Origin: Lachnospiraceae bacterium
Lineage (GTDB): Bacteria; Bacillota; Clostridia; Lachnospirales; Lachnospiraceae
Assembly (NCBI GenBank): GCA_910575775.1
Contig: CAJTEY010000006.1
Span: 62,001 to 126,000, forward strand
Length of the DNA: 64,000 nucleotides
Direction: 5' to 3'
The notes under the pieces were generated by a model. The model was not told where the DNA came from, searched no databases, and saw only the letters and a list, made by a program, of their open reading frames with translations. Shown here piece by piece: positions 17,481 to 26,300 of this stretch. Within the stretch, counting starts at the first letter, position 1, and every line of letters begins with the position of its first letter. The translations under genes were made by a program, and so were the position numbers.

Positions 17481-17521
17481 AAATCCTGTATGAGTATTCT
17501 CGTGCAGGGTTTTCTTTTCCC
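17481..17521 (+). terminator. Terminator after the BspA-like gene
   Basis: AAAATCCTG pairs imperfectly with CAGGGTTTT, followed by CTTTT. It closes the 512-aa gene. Confidence 0.6.
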
Positions 17522-17616
17522 CCAAAATAAAATTTACTCGTTCCGTTTTTCGCTTGTATTTATTTTTATTTCGTATATAATAAAGAAACTTAACTAAAAG
17601 AATATATTTTAACAAC

Positions 17617-17643
17617 AAAAAAGCAGGTAACGACATACCTGCT
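17617..17643 (-). terminator. Minus-strand terminator with no gene in front of it
   Basis: AGCAGGTA (17622-17629) pairs perfectly with TACCTGCT (17636-17643). Read on the minus strand it is followed by TTTTTT. No minus-strand coding gene lies to its right within 2 kb, so it may end a small RNA or be a leftover. The remainder of 17466-17849 is AT-rich without other recognisable features. Confidence 0.5.
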
Positions 17644-17849
17644 CTGACCCAAAATTATAATGAAATGAAGCTGTGTATTGAGTAGTACCATTGTTCATTT
17701 CTGATTTCCTTATTATTATAACGTATTATCTTTCAAATATTACCAGAAGTTGAATGAGTAAAAAGTTATATAGATAATATTGCAAATTGAGAAGCCTTCA
17801 TTTCATGGAAGTTTTGGCATGACCATTCTGTGAAAGGAGGCTTATTTTT

Positions 17850-19601
17850 ATGAATGGAACAATAGATGATCTGATTCCTGACTGGAGGGAAAAGATAAAT
17901 GAGTCCAGTATAGGTTCGATAAAGTCCAATATGGCGGAAATGCTGCCCATACTGAAGCAGCTGGTTAAAGACAGGAATATAGAGGGGATACAGGAGTTTT
18001 ATCAGAAAGTATGTACAGATACAGTCGATATGAACGATGACAGGGACCCTTTCTTCTATAAGTTCCTTATGCAGTTCTGCAATGTAGAGTCCTGTGATGG
18101 GGTAATGGAGGAGAGGCCTGAGCCGACAACAAAACACCATTATCTGTGCTTTAAATGTGTGTATCACAGGGGAGAAGAAGATGAGTTTTCTGTCATCACG
18201 TTCTTTAAAAAGTGGGATGAAATTTTCCCTGAATATAAATATCTGTGCTTTCTGATGTACAACAATCTTGTCGGGATGGAGACGTATTTACATACCTATG
18301 AATTCAAAGAACCTGTTTTTGATGAAAAATATATGGTGCAGTGCAATAATCTGGTCCTGTCTTTCAAACTGGAAGGAACAGAGCAGGAAAACTTGTTGTA
18401 CCCTGCAATCCATTATAACGAAGACTGGATCAGCTTTATCTATGATAAGTTAGAAGAAATAGGACTATATGCAAGGAATGTACTGATCAATGGGGAAGAC
18501 TTAACGGTTGTCATTGACCTTTGGAGAAGTGTTACGTTAAAAAGCAGTTCTCTAAAGTACATCCTTGGAAAAGTGGAAGAACAGTTACTGCTTCGCCTGC
18601 AGGATTACCATGCTTATGATAATGAACACTTTTTTATGGTTCCTGGGAGTATCAATGCAAGGAAGCACATTTCTATCAATAGAAAAACGAAATTGATGTT
18701 CTCTAACAAAAATATAGAGGGAGATGCCCTTGTTAAAAGGGAAGATGGCTATTATAGATGCTATTATGTAGGCATGGACGTTTATCCGTTTCCCGCTGTC
18801 AGTTTGTCCAAACTTGCTGAGACGGTAGGTTTTCCGAAGAAAGCAAAACAGGAAGATGCAGATAAGCGTAAAAGAACAGAGTACAAAAAACGTTTTACCC
18901 GTGTTGGCAGGGAGCGGCTGGAAGACTTGGATAAGCTGATTGAACTGCGGAAGGATGAGATCAGGGAGAGATTCCATTTCTTTCGGGTCATGGGAAATAT
19001 TTTGTTTTATCTGGAAAAAGAACCTGCAGAAGTGTTGCAGTATATGAATGACAGGAATAAGCGTCTGTATGTGCCAATCAGTGAAACATGTCTGTTAAGA
19101 ATTTTTACATTCTGCAAAGAGGATTATGAGAAATATTTAAGGGATCCTGAACTTGGCATAAAGTACACGAATCAAAGGATTGTTGAACTGCTGCAGATCA
19201 GAAAACTGGAGCAATGGGAAATGAAACAGCTTATTGGGGAGACTGAAGCATGGGAGAGAAACAAGGTTTCCCATATCATTTCCACAAGAAAAGCATATGC
19301 GCCAATCAAGCATGACAAACGATATGCGCGGGAGATGAAAGAGGAAGCCGACAAAGAAGAATTTCTGCGGATGCGACAGCTTGGTATGAGCAATAACCAG
19401 ATTGCCAAGAAGAAACATGTTGATACAAGAAAAGTGGACAGGCTGATAGGTAAAAATACAGAAAAAGAAACAGAAAGAGAGCTGTTAAAGCAGAGAGTGA
19501 TAGATATGACAGTGAATGGGAAATCTGCTTCAAAGATCAGCAAAGAATTAGGCGTTTCAGTAAGTACAGTGCGGAGAATTAGAGCAAAAGCACAGCAATA
19601 G
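17850..19601 (+). CDS. Large Rep/primase-like protein with C-terminal helix-turn-helix motifs
   Basis: AAAGGAGGC precedes the ATG of this 583-aa protein. The central region holds VVIDLWRS near 211-218 and VPGSINARK near 265-275. The latter resembles the PGS-x-N-x-K motif of archaeo-eukaryotic primase-type replication proteins of plasmids and integrative elements, though the usual acidic pair is not clear. The C-terminal 110 residues hold two helix-turn-helix segments: LGMSNNQIAKKKHVDTRKVDR and the end motif GKSASKISKELGVSVSTVRR. A replication initiator or DNA-binding regulator of the mobile element is likely. The family is not certain. Confidence 0.55.
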   Translation: MNGTIDDLIPDWREKINESSIGSIKSNMAEMLPILKQLVKDRNIEGIQEFYQKVCTDTVDMNDDRDPFFYKFLMQFCNVESCDGVMEERPEPTTKHHYLCFKCVYHRGEEDEFSVITFFKKWDEIFPEYKYLCFLMYNNLVGMETYLHTYEFKEPVFDEKYMVQCNNLVLSFKLEGTEQENLLYPAIHYNEDWISFIYDKLEEIGLYARNVLINGEDLTVVIDLWRSVTLKSSSLKYILGKVEEQLLLRLQDYHAYDNEHFFMVPGSINARKHISINRKTKLMFSNKNIEGDALVKREDGYYRCYYVGMDVYPFPAVSLSKLAETVGFPKKAKQEDADKRKRTEYKKRFTRVGRERLEDLDKLIELRKDEIRERFHFFRVMGNILFYLEKEPAEVLQYMNDRNKRLYVPISETCLLRIFTFCKEDYEKYLRDPELGIKYTNQRIVELLQIRKLEQWEMKQLIGETEAWERNKVSHIISTRKAYAPIKHDKRYAREMKEEADKEEFLRMRQLGMSNNQIAKKKHVDTRKVDRLIGKNTEKETERELLKQRVIDMTVNGKSASKISKELGVSVSTVRRIRAKAQQ

Positions 19602-19626
19602 GGAGCAGGTTCTCCCTATTTTTATT
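19598..19626 (+). terminator. Terminator after Rep-like gene
   Basis: AATAGGGAG pairs perfectly with CTCCCTATT around CAGGTT, followed by TTTATT. The gene's stop codon lies within the 5' arm. Confidence 0.85.
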
Positions 19627-19635
19627 CCCCAAATT

Positions 19636-19872
19636 TGCGAAGGCCAGTTAAGATAAGAAGGTTTATGCAGGGTGAGCTGCCTGCTGATCGGAAAGCAGTC
19701 TGCTCGTCAAAAGAAGTGCATCCCCTCCATCATGGGATACAACTTCTAACTTTTTTCCTTTCAGGGTTTACTACAGAGTATATAGTATTCTTATCTAAAT
19801 ACACAGTAAATACTTTGGTGGTAAGAAAGTTTGACGATCTGTGACACCCCTTATTATTAAAAGTATAATAAG
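19636..19872. repeat. Copy 1 of a 237-bp imperfect direct repeat
   Basis: This copy begins TGCGAAGGCCAGTTAAG and ends ATAATAAG. It aligns along its whole length with 20091-20326. The last third (19779-19857) is identical over 79 bp, while the first two thirds differ by scattered substitutions and small indels. The T-run that makes copy 2 a terminator is absent. The 218-bp spacer between the copies shows nothing recognisable. Confidence 0.85.
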
Positions 19873-20090
19873 TAGTCTGGAAGTAATATGATGCAGGGTA
19901 ATTTTACATGATAGACTGAATTAGCCTTAAGCCTGTAGGAGATGATTTTAGGCAGTTTTTGTTCGCAGCTTATAAATCTGCACCTAGACACATAAAGCTC
20001 CAATTTGGGCATCTCAGAGCCTTTTAGAGGGGCATTTAAAGTACTAGAAGGATAAAAAGAAAAATTTTCTCTATTTCAGCTCTCAAAATA

Positions 20091-20326
20091 TGCGAAGGCC
20101 AGTTAAGATAAGAAGGCTGTTGCAGAATGAGTTGCCTGTTGATCTGAAAGCTGCTTGCTCTTCAAAGAAGTGCATCTCTTTCCATCATGGAACACAGCTT
20201 CTATTTCTTTTCTTTCAGAGTTTCCTACAGAATATATAGTATTCTTATCTAAATACACAGTAAATACTTTGGTGGTAAGAAAGTTTGACGATCTGTGACA
20301 CCCCTTATTATCGAAAGTATAATAAG
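20091..20326. repeat. Copy 2 of the 236-bp imperfect direct repeat
   Basis: The second copy is 455 bp downstream of the first. On the minus strand it has an 86-codon open frame (20103-20363), and the corresponding frame in copy 1 is broken by an indel, so the repeats may be decayed copies of a small gene or of a non-coding cassette. The much stronger conservation of one end than of the other is unusual for a simple duplication. Confidence 0.85.
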
Positions 20327-20335
20327 GGCTTTTTT
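20303..20335 (+). terminator. Terminator at the end of repeat copy 2
   Basis: CCTTATTAT pairs with ATAATAAGG around CGAAAGT and is followed by GCTTTTTT. It reads on the plus strand, yet no plus-strand gene precedes it closely, which hints at a transcript from within the repeat. Confidence 0.7.
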
Positions 20336-20523
20336 CATAAAAGAAGGCCCAAAAGCAAAACAAGTTGCTAATGAGCCTTTGAACAGTACCATCTGTTCAG
20401 GGGACAGTCCATTGCTTCCCCATAATCTTCTAATTGAAGAACCTTTCTATTGTTTACATCTCTTATTTCACGTTTTGGAACAACGTATCCTGATTAAAGG
20501 TATTGAATCATACAAAAGTTTTC

Positions 20524-20554
20524 TGGTGGGGAGAGAATTACCTCATCCCCACCA
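20524..20554 (-). terminator. Hairpin downstream of the minus-strand 135-aa gene
   Basis: TGGTGGGG (20524-20531) pairs perfectly with CCCCACCA (20547-20554), 8 bp beyond the stop of the minus-strand gene. On that strand it is followed by GAAAACTTTTG, a weak T-tract, so termination efficiency is uncertain. Confidence 0.5.
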
Positions 20555-20561
20555 AAAGAAA

Positions 20562-20969
20562 CTATGCGAGAGCATAATACTCAAGGAAATGCCTTGAAGT
20601 ATGCTCCCAACATATGCCCCATGCATCTGCAAGTTTTAATGCTGTTTCCAGCGGTAACTTACAGATAAGCTGGTTATCGTTTGTCCCTTTGGGACAAGCG
20701 TATAAACCAACCACACCTAAGCAGCACAAACTTAAATAGTTTGTGGGCTGCAGGTTTCGGATATCAATGTTTTCATGGACATCAGCATCATCTGCTGACT
20801 CCTGAAAAACATCGGAGATGAGTTTTGCCTCATCCTCCGAATATCCGTCATTAACATAGTACGTAAAGTACTTGTCAAAAATGGCCTTGTCCTTAGGAGT
20901 TACCTGAAAGGCAAGAACAGGGGATGTGTTTCTTTTTGCCGTAAGGCAGTTAAAAATAGTATTCAGCAT
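20562..20969 (-). CDS. Conserved-looking protein of unknown function, 135 aa
   Basis: On the minus strand AAGGAGGT stands 7 nt before the ATG, which makes this a credible gene. The product is soluble and acidic in the middle (ESADDADVHENIDI), with a C-terminal part rich in Cys, Leu and Trp (LSLCCLGVVGLYACPKG, WGICWEHTS). No signal peptide, membrane helix or known motif is visible. It is the only minus-strand gene between 12 kb and 28 kb, so it is transcribed separately from its neighbours. Confidence 0.65.
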   Translation of the reverse strand: MLNTIFNCLTAKRNTSPVLAFQVTPKDKAIFDKYFTYYVNDGYSEDEAKLISDVFQESADDADVHENIDIRNLQPTNYLSLCCLGVVGLYACPKGTNDNQLICKLPLETALKLADAWGICWEHTSRHFLEYYALA

Positions 20970-21347
20970 AGCGAATACCTCCTTATGTATGAGTCATCTT
21001 AACAGATGCTAATAGATTATATATGGAATTGTTTTTTTAATAACATTTGAGATAAATTTTGTGAATATTAAAGAATTGAGCTTTTTCGTTTTTCGTAGAA
21101 ACTATTGGATAGATAAACTTCCGTTTGGCATTCATCTGTTTGCGAAAGGTATGAAAAACCGTCTTTTTGTGCAACACATTGACGGAAACAGATATATACG
21201 CTATAATTTACTAAGGGCAAAATATTACATACATAATAAATTACATATATTGAAGACTCTAATTATGTTTTTTAGACCACTGTATATAATAAAACGACTT
21301 GCCTATAAAAAGGGTAGAAATTTTAAAATCGAAAGGAGAAATGTATT

Positions 21348-22151
21348 ATGAGAAAGAAAAATTTAGCTATTATTGCAGTAACATTGACAGCCTCTGTGCT
21401 GGCTGCAACCTTAACAGGATGCGGCACTAGGGCAAAAGCAACAGATCAGGAAGTGGTTATGGAGGAAGAGCCTATCATAGTTACGGATGAAGCGGATTCA
21501 GAGGAAGCAACCATTGAGACAGAGGATGAGATCACAGAGACAGAGGAAGTGATTGCTGATGATGGGGAAGTTGATACAGAGATGGATGGAGATATTCTTT
21601 TCTACAATGAGATAGGAAAATATCCTGATTATCTGTTAAGCGATGTATCATATGAAGCTATGGAAGAGAAGGCAGTTACGGCTGTTGATGATATCCCTGT
21701 TTATTCTGAAGAAGGCTTCAAGGTTGGGCATGTTAAAAGTGGTGCAGCGGTCGTCTTGACAGAACACGGCATTAATACGAGATGGTATCGTTTTGAAAAT
21801 CCTGTAAGTGGTACGGATTATGATTATTTATGTATGCTTGATGATGACCTTCCCAAAGAGGAAATTCCAATGCTCTCGGCAGAAGAAGTTAAAGCGGAAA
21901 TTATTGCTGCAATGCTGAATCGTACAGATGAACTTCCAACAATTTTGGATGAGCCAACTTCTGATATGGAAGTATATGAGTGCAGAATACTTAGAGAAGA
22001 TGATCCTGGCAATTTTACTGTCCGAAGAATGAAAGCTATTGAAAATGAGGATACATTCGAGATTGGTGATTATATGACCTACTATGTTGAATGTGAAGAG
22101 GATGGAGAGTTCGCAATCTGTAGGATTTACTATAAGGATTCCAGATTCTAA
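21348..22151 (+). CDS. Acidic lipoprotein with SH3-like segment
   Basis: CGAAAGGAGAAA precedes the ATG. The signal peptide ends in the lipobox LTGC with the acylated Cys at residue 25. Residues 30-80 are a highly acidic linker (Glu, Asp, Thr). Residues about 105-165 resemble a bacterial SH3 domain, with DIPVYSEEGFKVGHVKSG and a WYRF strand. The C-terminal domain is unknown. The 267-aa product should be held on the outer face of the membrane. The upstream 378-bp gap is AT-rich; a TATAAT at 21285-21290 could be its -10 box but no good -35 was found. Confidence 0.7.
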   Translation: MRKKNLAIIAVTLTASVLAATLTGCGTRAKATDQEVVMEEEPIIVTDEADSEEATIETEDEITETEEVIADDGEVDTEMDGDILFYNEIGKYPDYLLSDVSYEAMEEKAVTAVDDIPVYSEEGFKVGHVKSGAAVVLTEHGINTRWYRFENPVSGTDYDYLCMLDDDLPKEEIPMLSAEEVKAEIIAAMLNRTDELPTILDEPTSDMEVYECRILREDDPGNFTVRRMKAIENEDTFEIGDYMTYYVECEEDGEFAICRIYYKDSRF

Positions 22152-22165
22152 AATTTGATAAATAA

Positions 22166-22200
22166 TGGAACAGCCTGCTTTTGGGTTGTTCTATTATTCT
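22166..22200 (+). terminator. Terminator after first lipoprotein gene
   Basis: TGGAACAGCC pairs with GGGTTGTTCTA around a short loop and is followed by TTATTCTTTT. Confidence 0.65.
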
Positions 22201-22290
22201 TTTCATATTTAATGATGGACTATCTATAATATAGAGACCTAAATATAGGCTATTTTACGTAAATAAAGATTTGAGAAAGGAGAATCATTT

Positions 22291-23223
22291 ATGAAGAAGA
22301 ATTTATTGGCTGTTATGATTATTATGGCTTTGGTATTGGCTGGATGCGGTAAAGATACTTCCCCAGCGATAAGCAATACAGAGCCATCTGTGAAAGCGGA
22401 GGCTGCTATTTCTGAAAGTCTTGAAAGCACAGAAAAAGCGGAGGCTAACAAGAATGAGGAGATACCTGATGGAGAGATTGCTGGTAACAAAGATGTTTTG
22501 AACTTAAAAGAGTATGAATATGTCTTTGAGGACAGAGATATTGATAAAGACGGTGGAATTGAAATCCATTATGAAAGTTTTAGTCCATCGGATATCGTTT
22601 CTTATTATCTTAAAGAAAGCGTGGATTTATATATTGATAATGGGAAATGTATTGGTTATACAAAACCAGATGTTGAAATCAGTGTCATTAGTGAAAATGA
22701 AGATTGGTATCTCATCAATGTTGATGGCAATGACAGATATGCAAAGATTGATGACGTGAAAGCAGTTGGCTTTCCTGGCTCAAGGAAGGAGTATTTAGAC
22801 AGTCAGCAGGATACCGCTAAAGAAATAGAATCTGCGGGTACAGTTACTCAGACTAATGAGACATCCCAATCTGTTGCAAGTGATACTGAATCACCTGTAT
22901 CTGAAACGCCGAAGCAGGATACTGTTGCAGAAGCACCTGCTCCTGTACAAAGTAATAAGTACACTCCCGAAGAGGCTATAGCTGTTTATCGCTCTGCTAT
23001 GGAAGCAGGGGGAATGACCTGGGATCCATCTATAAAGGATGTGACAAGTTGGGGAACAGGATGGATATATCTTGAAAAAGGACAGCCTGAGTGGTGTGCA
23101 TCCACAAATCTTGAATCTGCCGCAATGGGAGATAGTGCTGGTCGATCTTGGACTAAGTATTATCTGGAAGTAACAGGATCAGATGAGAATGCAGTTTATG
23201 TTACGGAATGGACTAGTAATTAA
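22291..23223 (+). CDS. Lipoprotein with SH3-like and C-terminal conserved domain
   Basis: An AGAAAGGAG site precedes this 310-aa gene. The lipobox LAGC places the lipidated Cys at residue 19. After an acidic Ala/Glu linker, residues 100-165 contain a strand-rich SH3-like segment (VEISVISENEDWYLIN, RYAKIDDV). A Thr/Pro/Gln linker leads to a compact C-terminal domain from about 225, with YTPEEAIAVYRSAMEAGGMTW and a Trp-rich core. It resembles its upstream neighbour in architecture but not in detail. An extracytoplasmic sensor or binding role is likely; the specific function is unknown. Confidence 0.7.
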   Translation: MKKNLLAVMIIMALVLAGCGKDTSPAISNTEPSVKAEAAISESLESTEKAEANKNEEIPDGEIAGNKDVLNLKEYEYVFEDRDIDKDGGIEIHYESFSPSDIVSYYLKESVDLYIDNGKCIGYTKPDVEISVISENEDWYLINVDGNDRYAKIDDVKAVGFPGSRKEYLDSQQDTAKEIESAGTVTQTNETSQSVASDTESPVSETPKQDTVAEAPAPVQSNKYTPEEAIAVYRSAMEAGGMTWDPSIKDVTSWGTGWIYLEKGQPEWCASTNLESAAMGDSAGRSWTKYYLEVTGSDENAVYVTEWTSN

Positions 23224-23236
23224 AGCAAAGATAAAA

Positions 23237-23270
23237 GACCTTGGAGAAATCTGAGGTCTTTTTTTGTTTT
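23237..23270 (+). terminator. Terminator after second lipoprotein gene
   Basis: The module GACCTTGGAGAAATCTGAGG followed by TCTTTTTTT is the same as that after the DUF262 gene at 15800. Confidence 0.7.
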
Positions 23271-23348
23271 ATGCTTTTTTCCTCCCCAAATTCATAATAA
23301 CCAGCACTCCGTTTATCTATAATAAAAAAGATAACTTCAAAAACGATG

Positions 23349-23395
23349 AAAGGAGGAGACGAGAAGAAAAACTATATGTGACGTAGTTTTTTATG
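23349..23395 (+). promoter_or_regulatory. Hairpin-bridged ribosome binding site of the 1507-aa gene
   Basis: A perfect AAAGGAGG (23349-23356) lies 36 nt before the only suitable start, the ATG at 23393, which has no closer site. Between them AAAAACTA (23367-23374) and TAGTTTTT (23384-23391) form an 8-bp hairpin. Folding it leaves about 11 nt between ribosome site and start codon, within the working range. The hairpin loop contains ATG-TGA, a start followed at once by a stop. Confidence 0.5.
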
Positions 23396-26300
23396 ACAAT
23401 TATGAAAGATGAAATGCTTAAAAGAAAATTTATATACATAAAAATACTCTTGCTTATGCTTATTGCAGTATGCTTTGCTAATAAGCCAATGACAGCGAGG
23501 GCAGAGAGCATATCTCTTGGTGTCATTGGATTTGATGACCATAGGGGAATGATGGCATATATCAATGGTAAGCCCGTGTATTGTATCCAACGAGGATATC
23601 CATTTAGAAGTTCTGTTTCTGAATTACAGATGGTATATATTGAAGGTAGTGCTTCACGTGGAGATTATGCAGGAACTATTGCAGGCTGTATGCGTTATCT
23701 GCTATACAACGTAGAAGGTGGTACTGAACTGCAGCTATTTCGCGGTTGGGGTGGCTGGACCATAAATGGAGACCATACGGATGCGACTCAGACAAGCACA
23801 GCAGGAGCGCCTACATCAAATGCTTGGCAGGAGGCTTATGATGAGGATAAAGAAGACGATGAAGACGATCCTTATCATAACAGATATGGTGGAGGCAGCG
23901 TTAGAAAGTTTTACTTAGAAGTTGTTTTAGCAAACTTACTGACAGGACACGAGGGATGTGTTGACGTATTTTCAACATCTATGAAGCAGATAAGCTATGC
24001 AGAAGCAGGTTTCAGTATGCCACAGGTCTATGCCCAAGCGATTACCAATTATTATTGTTGGGAAGATCCCGATGCAGCAGGATATAGCGAAGAAGCAAAG
24101 TATCAGGCAAAACAGGCTCTTGATTGGGGAATTGAATTTGGATTTATTACAACTATCGGAGGAAATGGAAAATTTCTAAGAGTTATTTATCAAGATTCCA
24201 CAGGTGTATATGGTATCAGTGGTTCTAACAGTTATTCAGGAAGTTGCGATGGATATATTAAAACAACTATTGGCGGTCAATATGAGGCAATGAAGTTGTA
24301 TCGTCAAGTGGTATGGAAGACAACTAATATGAGGCAAATTCCAAGTTTTGCAGAATATGAGCCAGAAAATTGTGAACCCATTAAACTTTATTGGGATGAG
24401 GAACAGCGTCTATATACAGCGACTGTTTCTGATCATAATGGAGTATTAGATTATTTCGAGTTTAGCGTACCTAGCTGTACAGTAACAAATAATGAAGATG
24501 GAACACTGACAATCAGTACATCAGGAGCAGTTAATGCGACCAGTGCGCCGTCAAAAAGTGGGCTGGAACCTGAGGATGGTGTTTTTAAACTGCCAGATTT
24601 TTATAGATGGGATTTAGAAGGTGAAGAGGTAACATTCACATATACTTATCTTACACCAGATTATAAAAGTCCTAATCCTGCGGATTATTACGAAGAAGAA
24701 GGCAGTGGAAGAAAAAAGACTAGTGGGTCAATATATAATCATAGTCATGATTATTCACCAGCTTGTAACTGGTTTTGTGAAACTGATGCGAAAAAGATTA
24801 CACATTGCACACATGCATATAACAGTTGTGATAACAAACCAAATGCAGGAGAGGAAAAAGATTATGATGAAGCAGGGAATGAAACGGGATCACATTACAC
24901 CAGACATGAGCATACGGCAGCATGTCATACGCACACGATTGAATGTACACATGAATATGATTGCCCGTATTGGATTAAGTCAAGGGGTATGGGATATGCT
25001 GAAACCTATGTAAATAATAGACCATTATCAACCTGCAATATTAAATGGTGCTGCGGAAAATGGCACTATAATACAGGCACACAGGATATTACGGGAAAAT
25101 ATATTGACTGGCAGGATGTGGCTGGTGTTTATGCAAGAGGACAAAAACTGATCGATCCCGAAATCTGTTATATCAAAGTGGAAACAGTTCCGCATGAATT
25201 TCCCGCAGAAACAGATACAGAAATCCTGCTTATTGCAGACCACGATGAATGGAACAACCTGACTTATACTGCTCCTAATGGAAAAGTAATCAAACATGCA
25301 GACCATTTGAGGGTTGGTGAGAAGTATCATTTGAAATATATTTATTCTTACAAGGGTGCATCTAAGGGATTTAGGATTGAGTTCTCTTTACAGAATAAAC
25401 CTTATTATCAGTATAATTATCTGGCAAGGATGCAGGCACCTGATAATAACAAGTCAATTTATGAGCTTCGTACAGGACTTGCAGGAGACAGATTCTCCAA
25501 GAGTTCCATCAATGTACCACATGCGAAACTGGTGCAGGATCTGACTGACATTACGATCAGAGGGTTATATACAACACCTGAGACAGCTTACACATTGAAT
25601 GGTGCTTATACATGGGACAGCGGCTCTGATTGGAACGACAAGGTTTATCTGGATGCACTTGTTACAGACCAATTTGATGATAACTATGACAACAAGGATG
25701 CGGGAAGCATTGGCACAAATGTAGGTTCTCCATTGTTGACTGATTTTACAGTATCTAAACCAAGCCACAATGATATGCTGGTTGTTTGGGAGTTTGATAC
25801 GGAACCAGAGGTATTCACTTCCGCATTGGTTTATGGAACAGCCTATATCAATGTAGGTGAGAACGACAATTTCACCAAGAATTATTTCGATGAAGCCTAT
25901 AATTACGCCAAGGATAAGATGGCTGCAACAGCTTATACGAACTGGTTCTATAGTTTTGAGGAACACAATAATGTTGGAGGAGTCGGTTACTTCAGCTCAG
26001 AATATACGGGACCTGGAGGACCACAGTCCAATAACCCTATTCCAGCGCATACTGTTTATACGCAGAATAACGAATATAGGACATTTGCAGTAAAGAATAA
26101 GGTATGGCAGTCAGATGTGGATATTAAGGTTTCCAACTTTGTACAGAATACAGGAGCAGGCATCACAGAGCACATTTATCAAAGCAGAGACAGGGATAAC
26201 CACGATCTGAACTACAACCTGTATTATACGGTAGATGTGGTAAACCCGAAAGCAACGATTTATGAGAATAAGCAGAGGTCACATGACGGGCAGACAGAAA

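Noticed and set aside
19635-19844. 69-codon plus-strand frame within repeat copy 1
   Set aside because: The corresponding frame is not conserved in repeat copy 2 and no ribosome site precedes it.
20103-20363. 86-codon minus-strand frame within repeat copy 2
   Set aside because: The frame is broken in copy 1 and no ribosome site was found; it is noted under the repeat rather than called as a gene.
21061-21351. Plus-strand frame of 96 codons starting with GTG
   Set aside because: There is no ribosome site, the composition is that of translated AT-rich spacer, and it runs into the start of a well-supported lipoprotein gene. A very small chance of a real basic peptide remains.
23376-23381. ATG-TGA start-stop element as a dedicated regulatory frame
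   Set aside because: It is 19 nt from the ribosome site, too far for efficient use, and can arise by chance; it is mentioned only within the hairpin feature.
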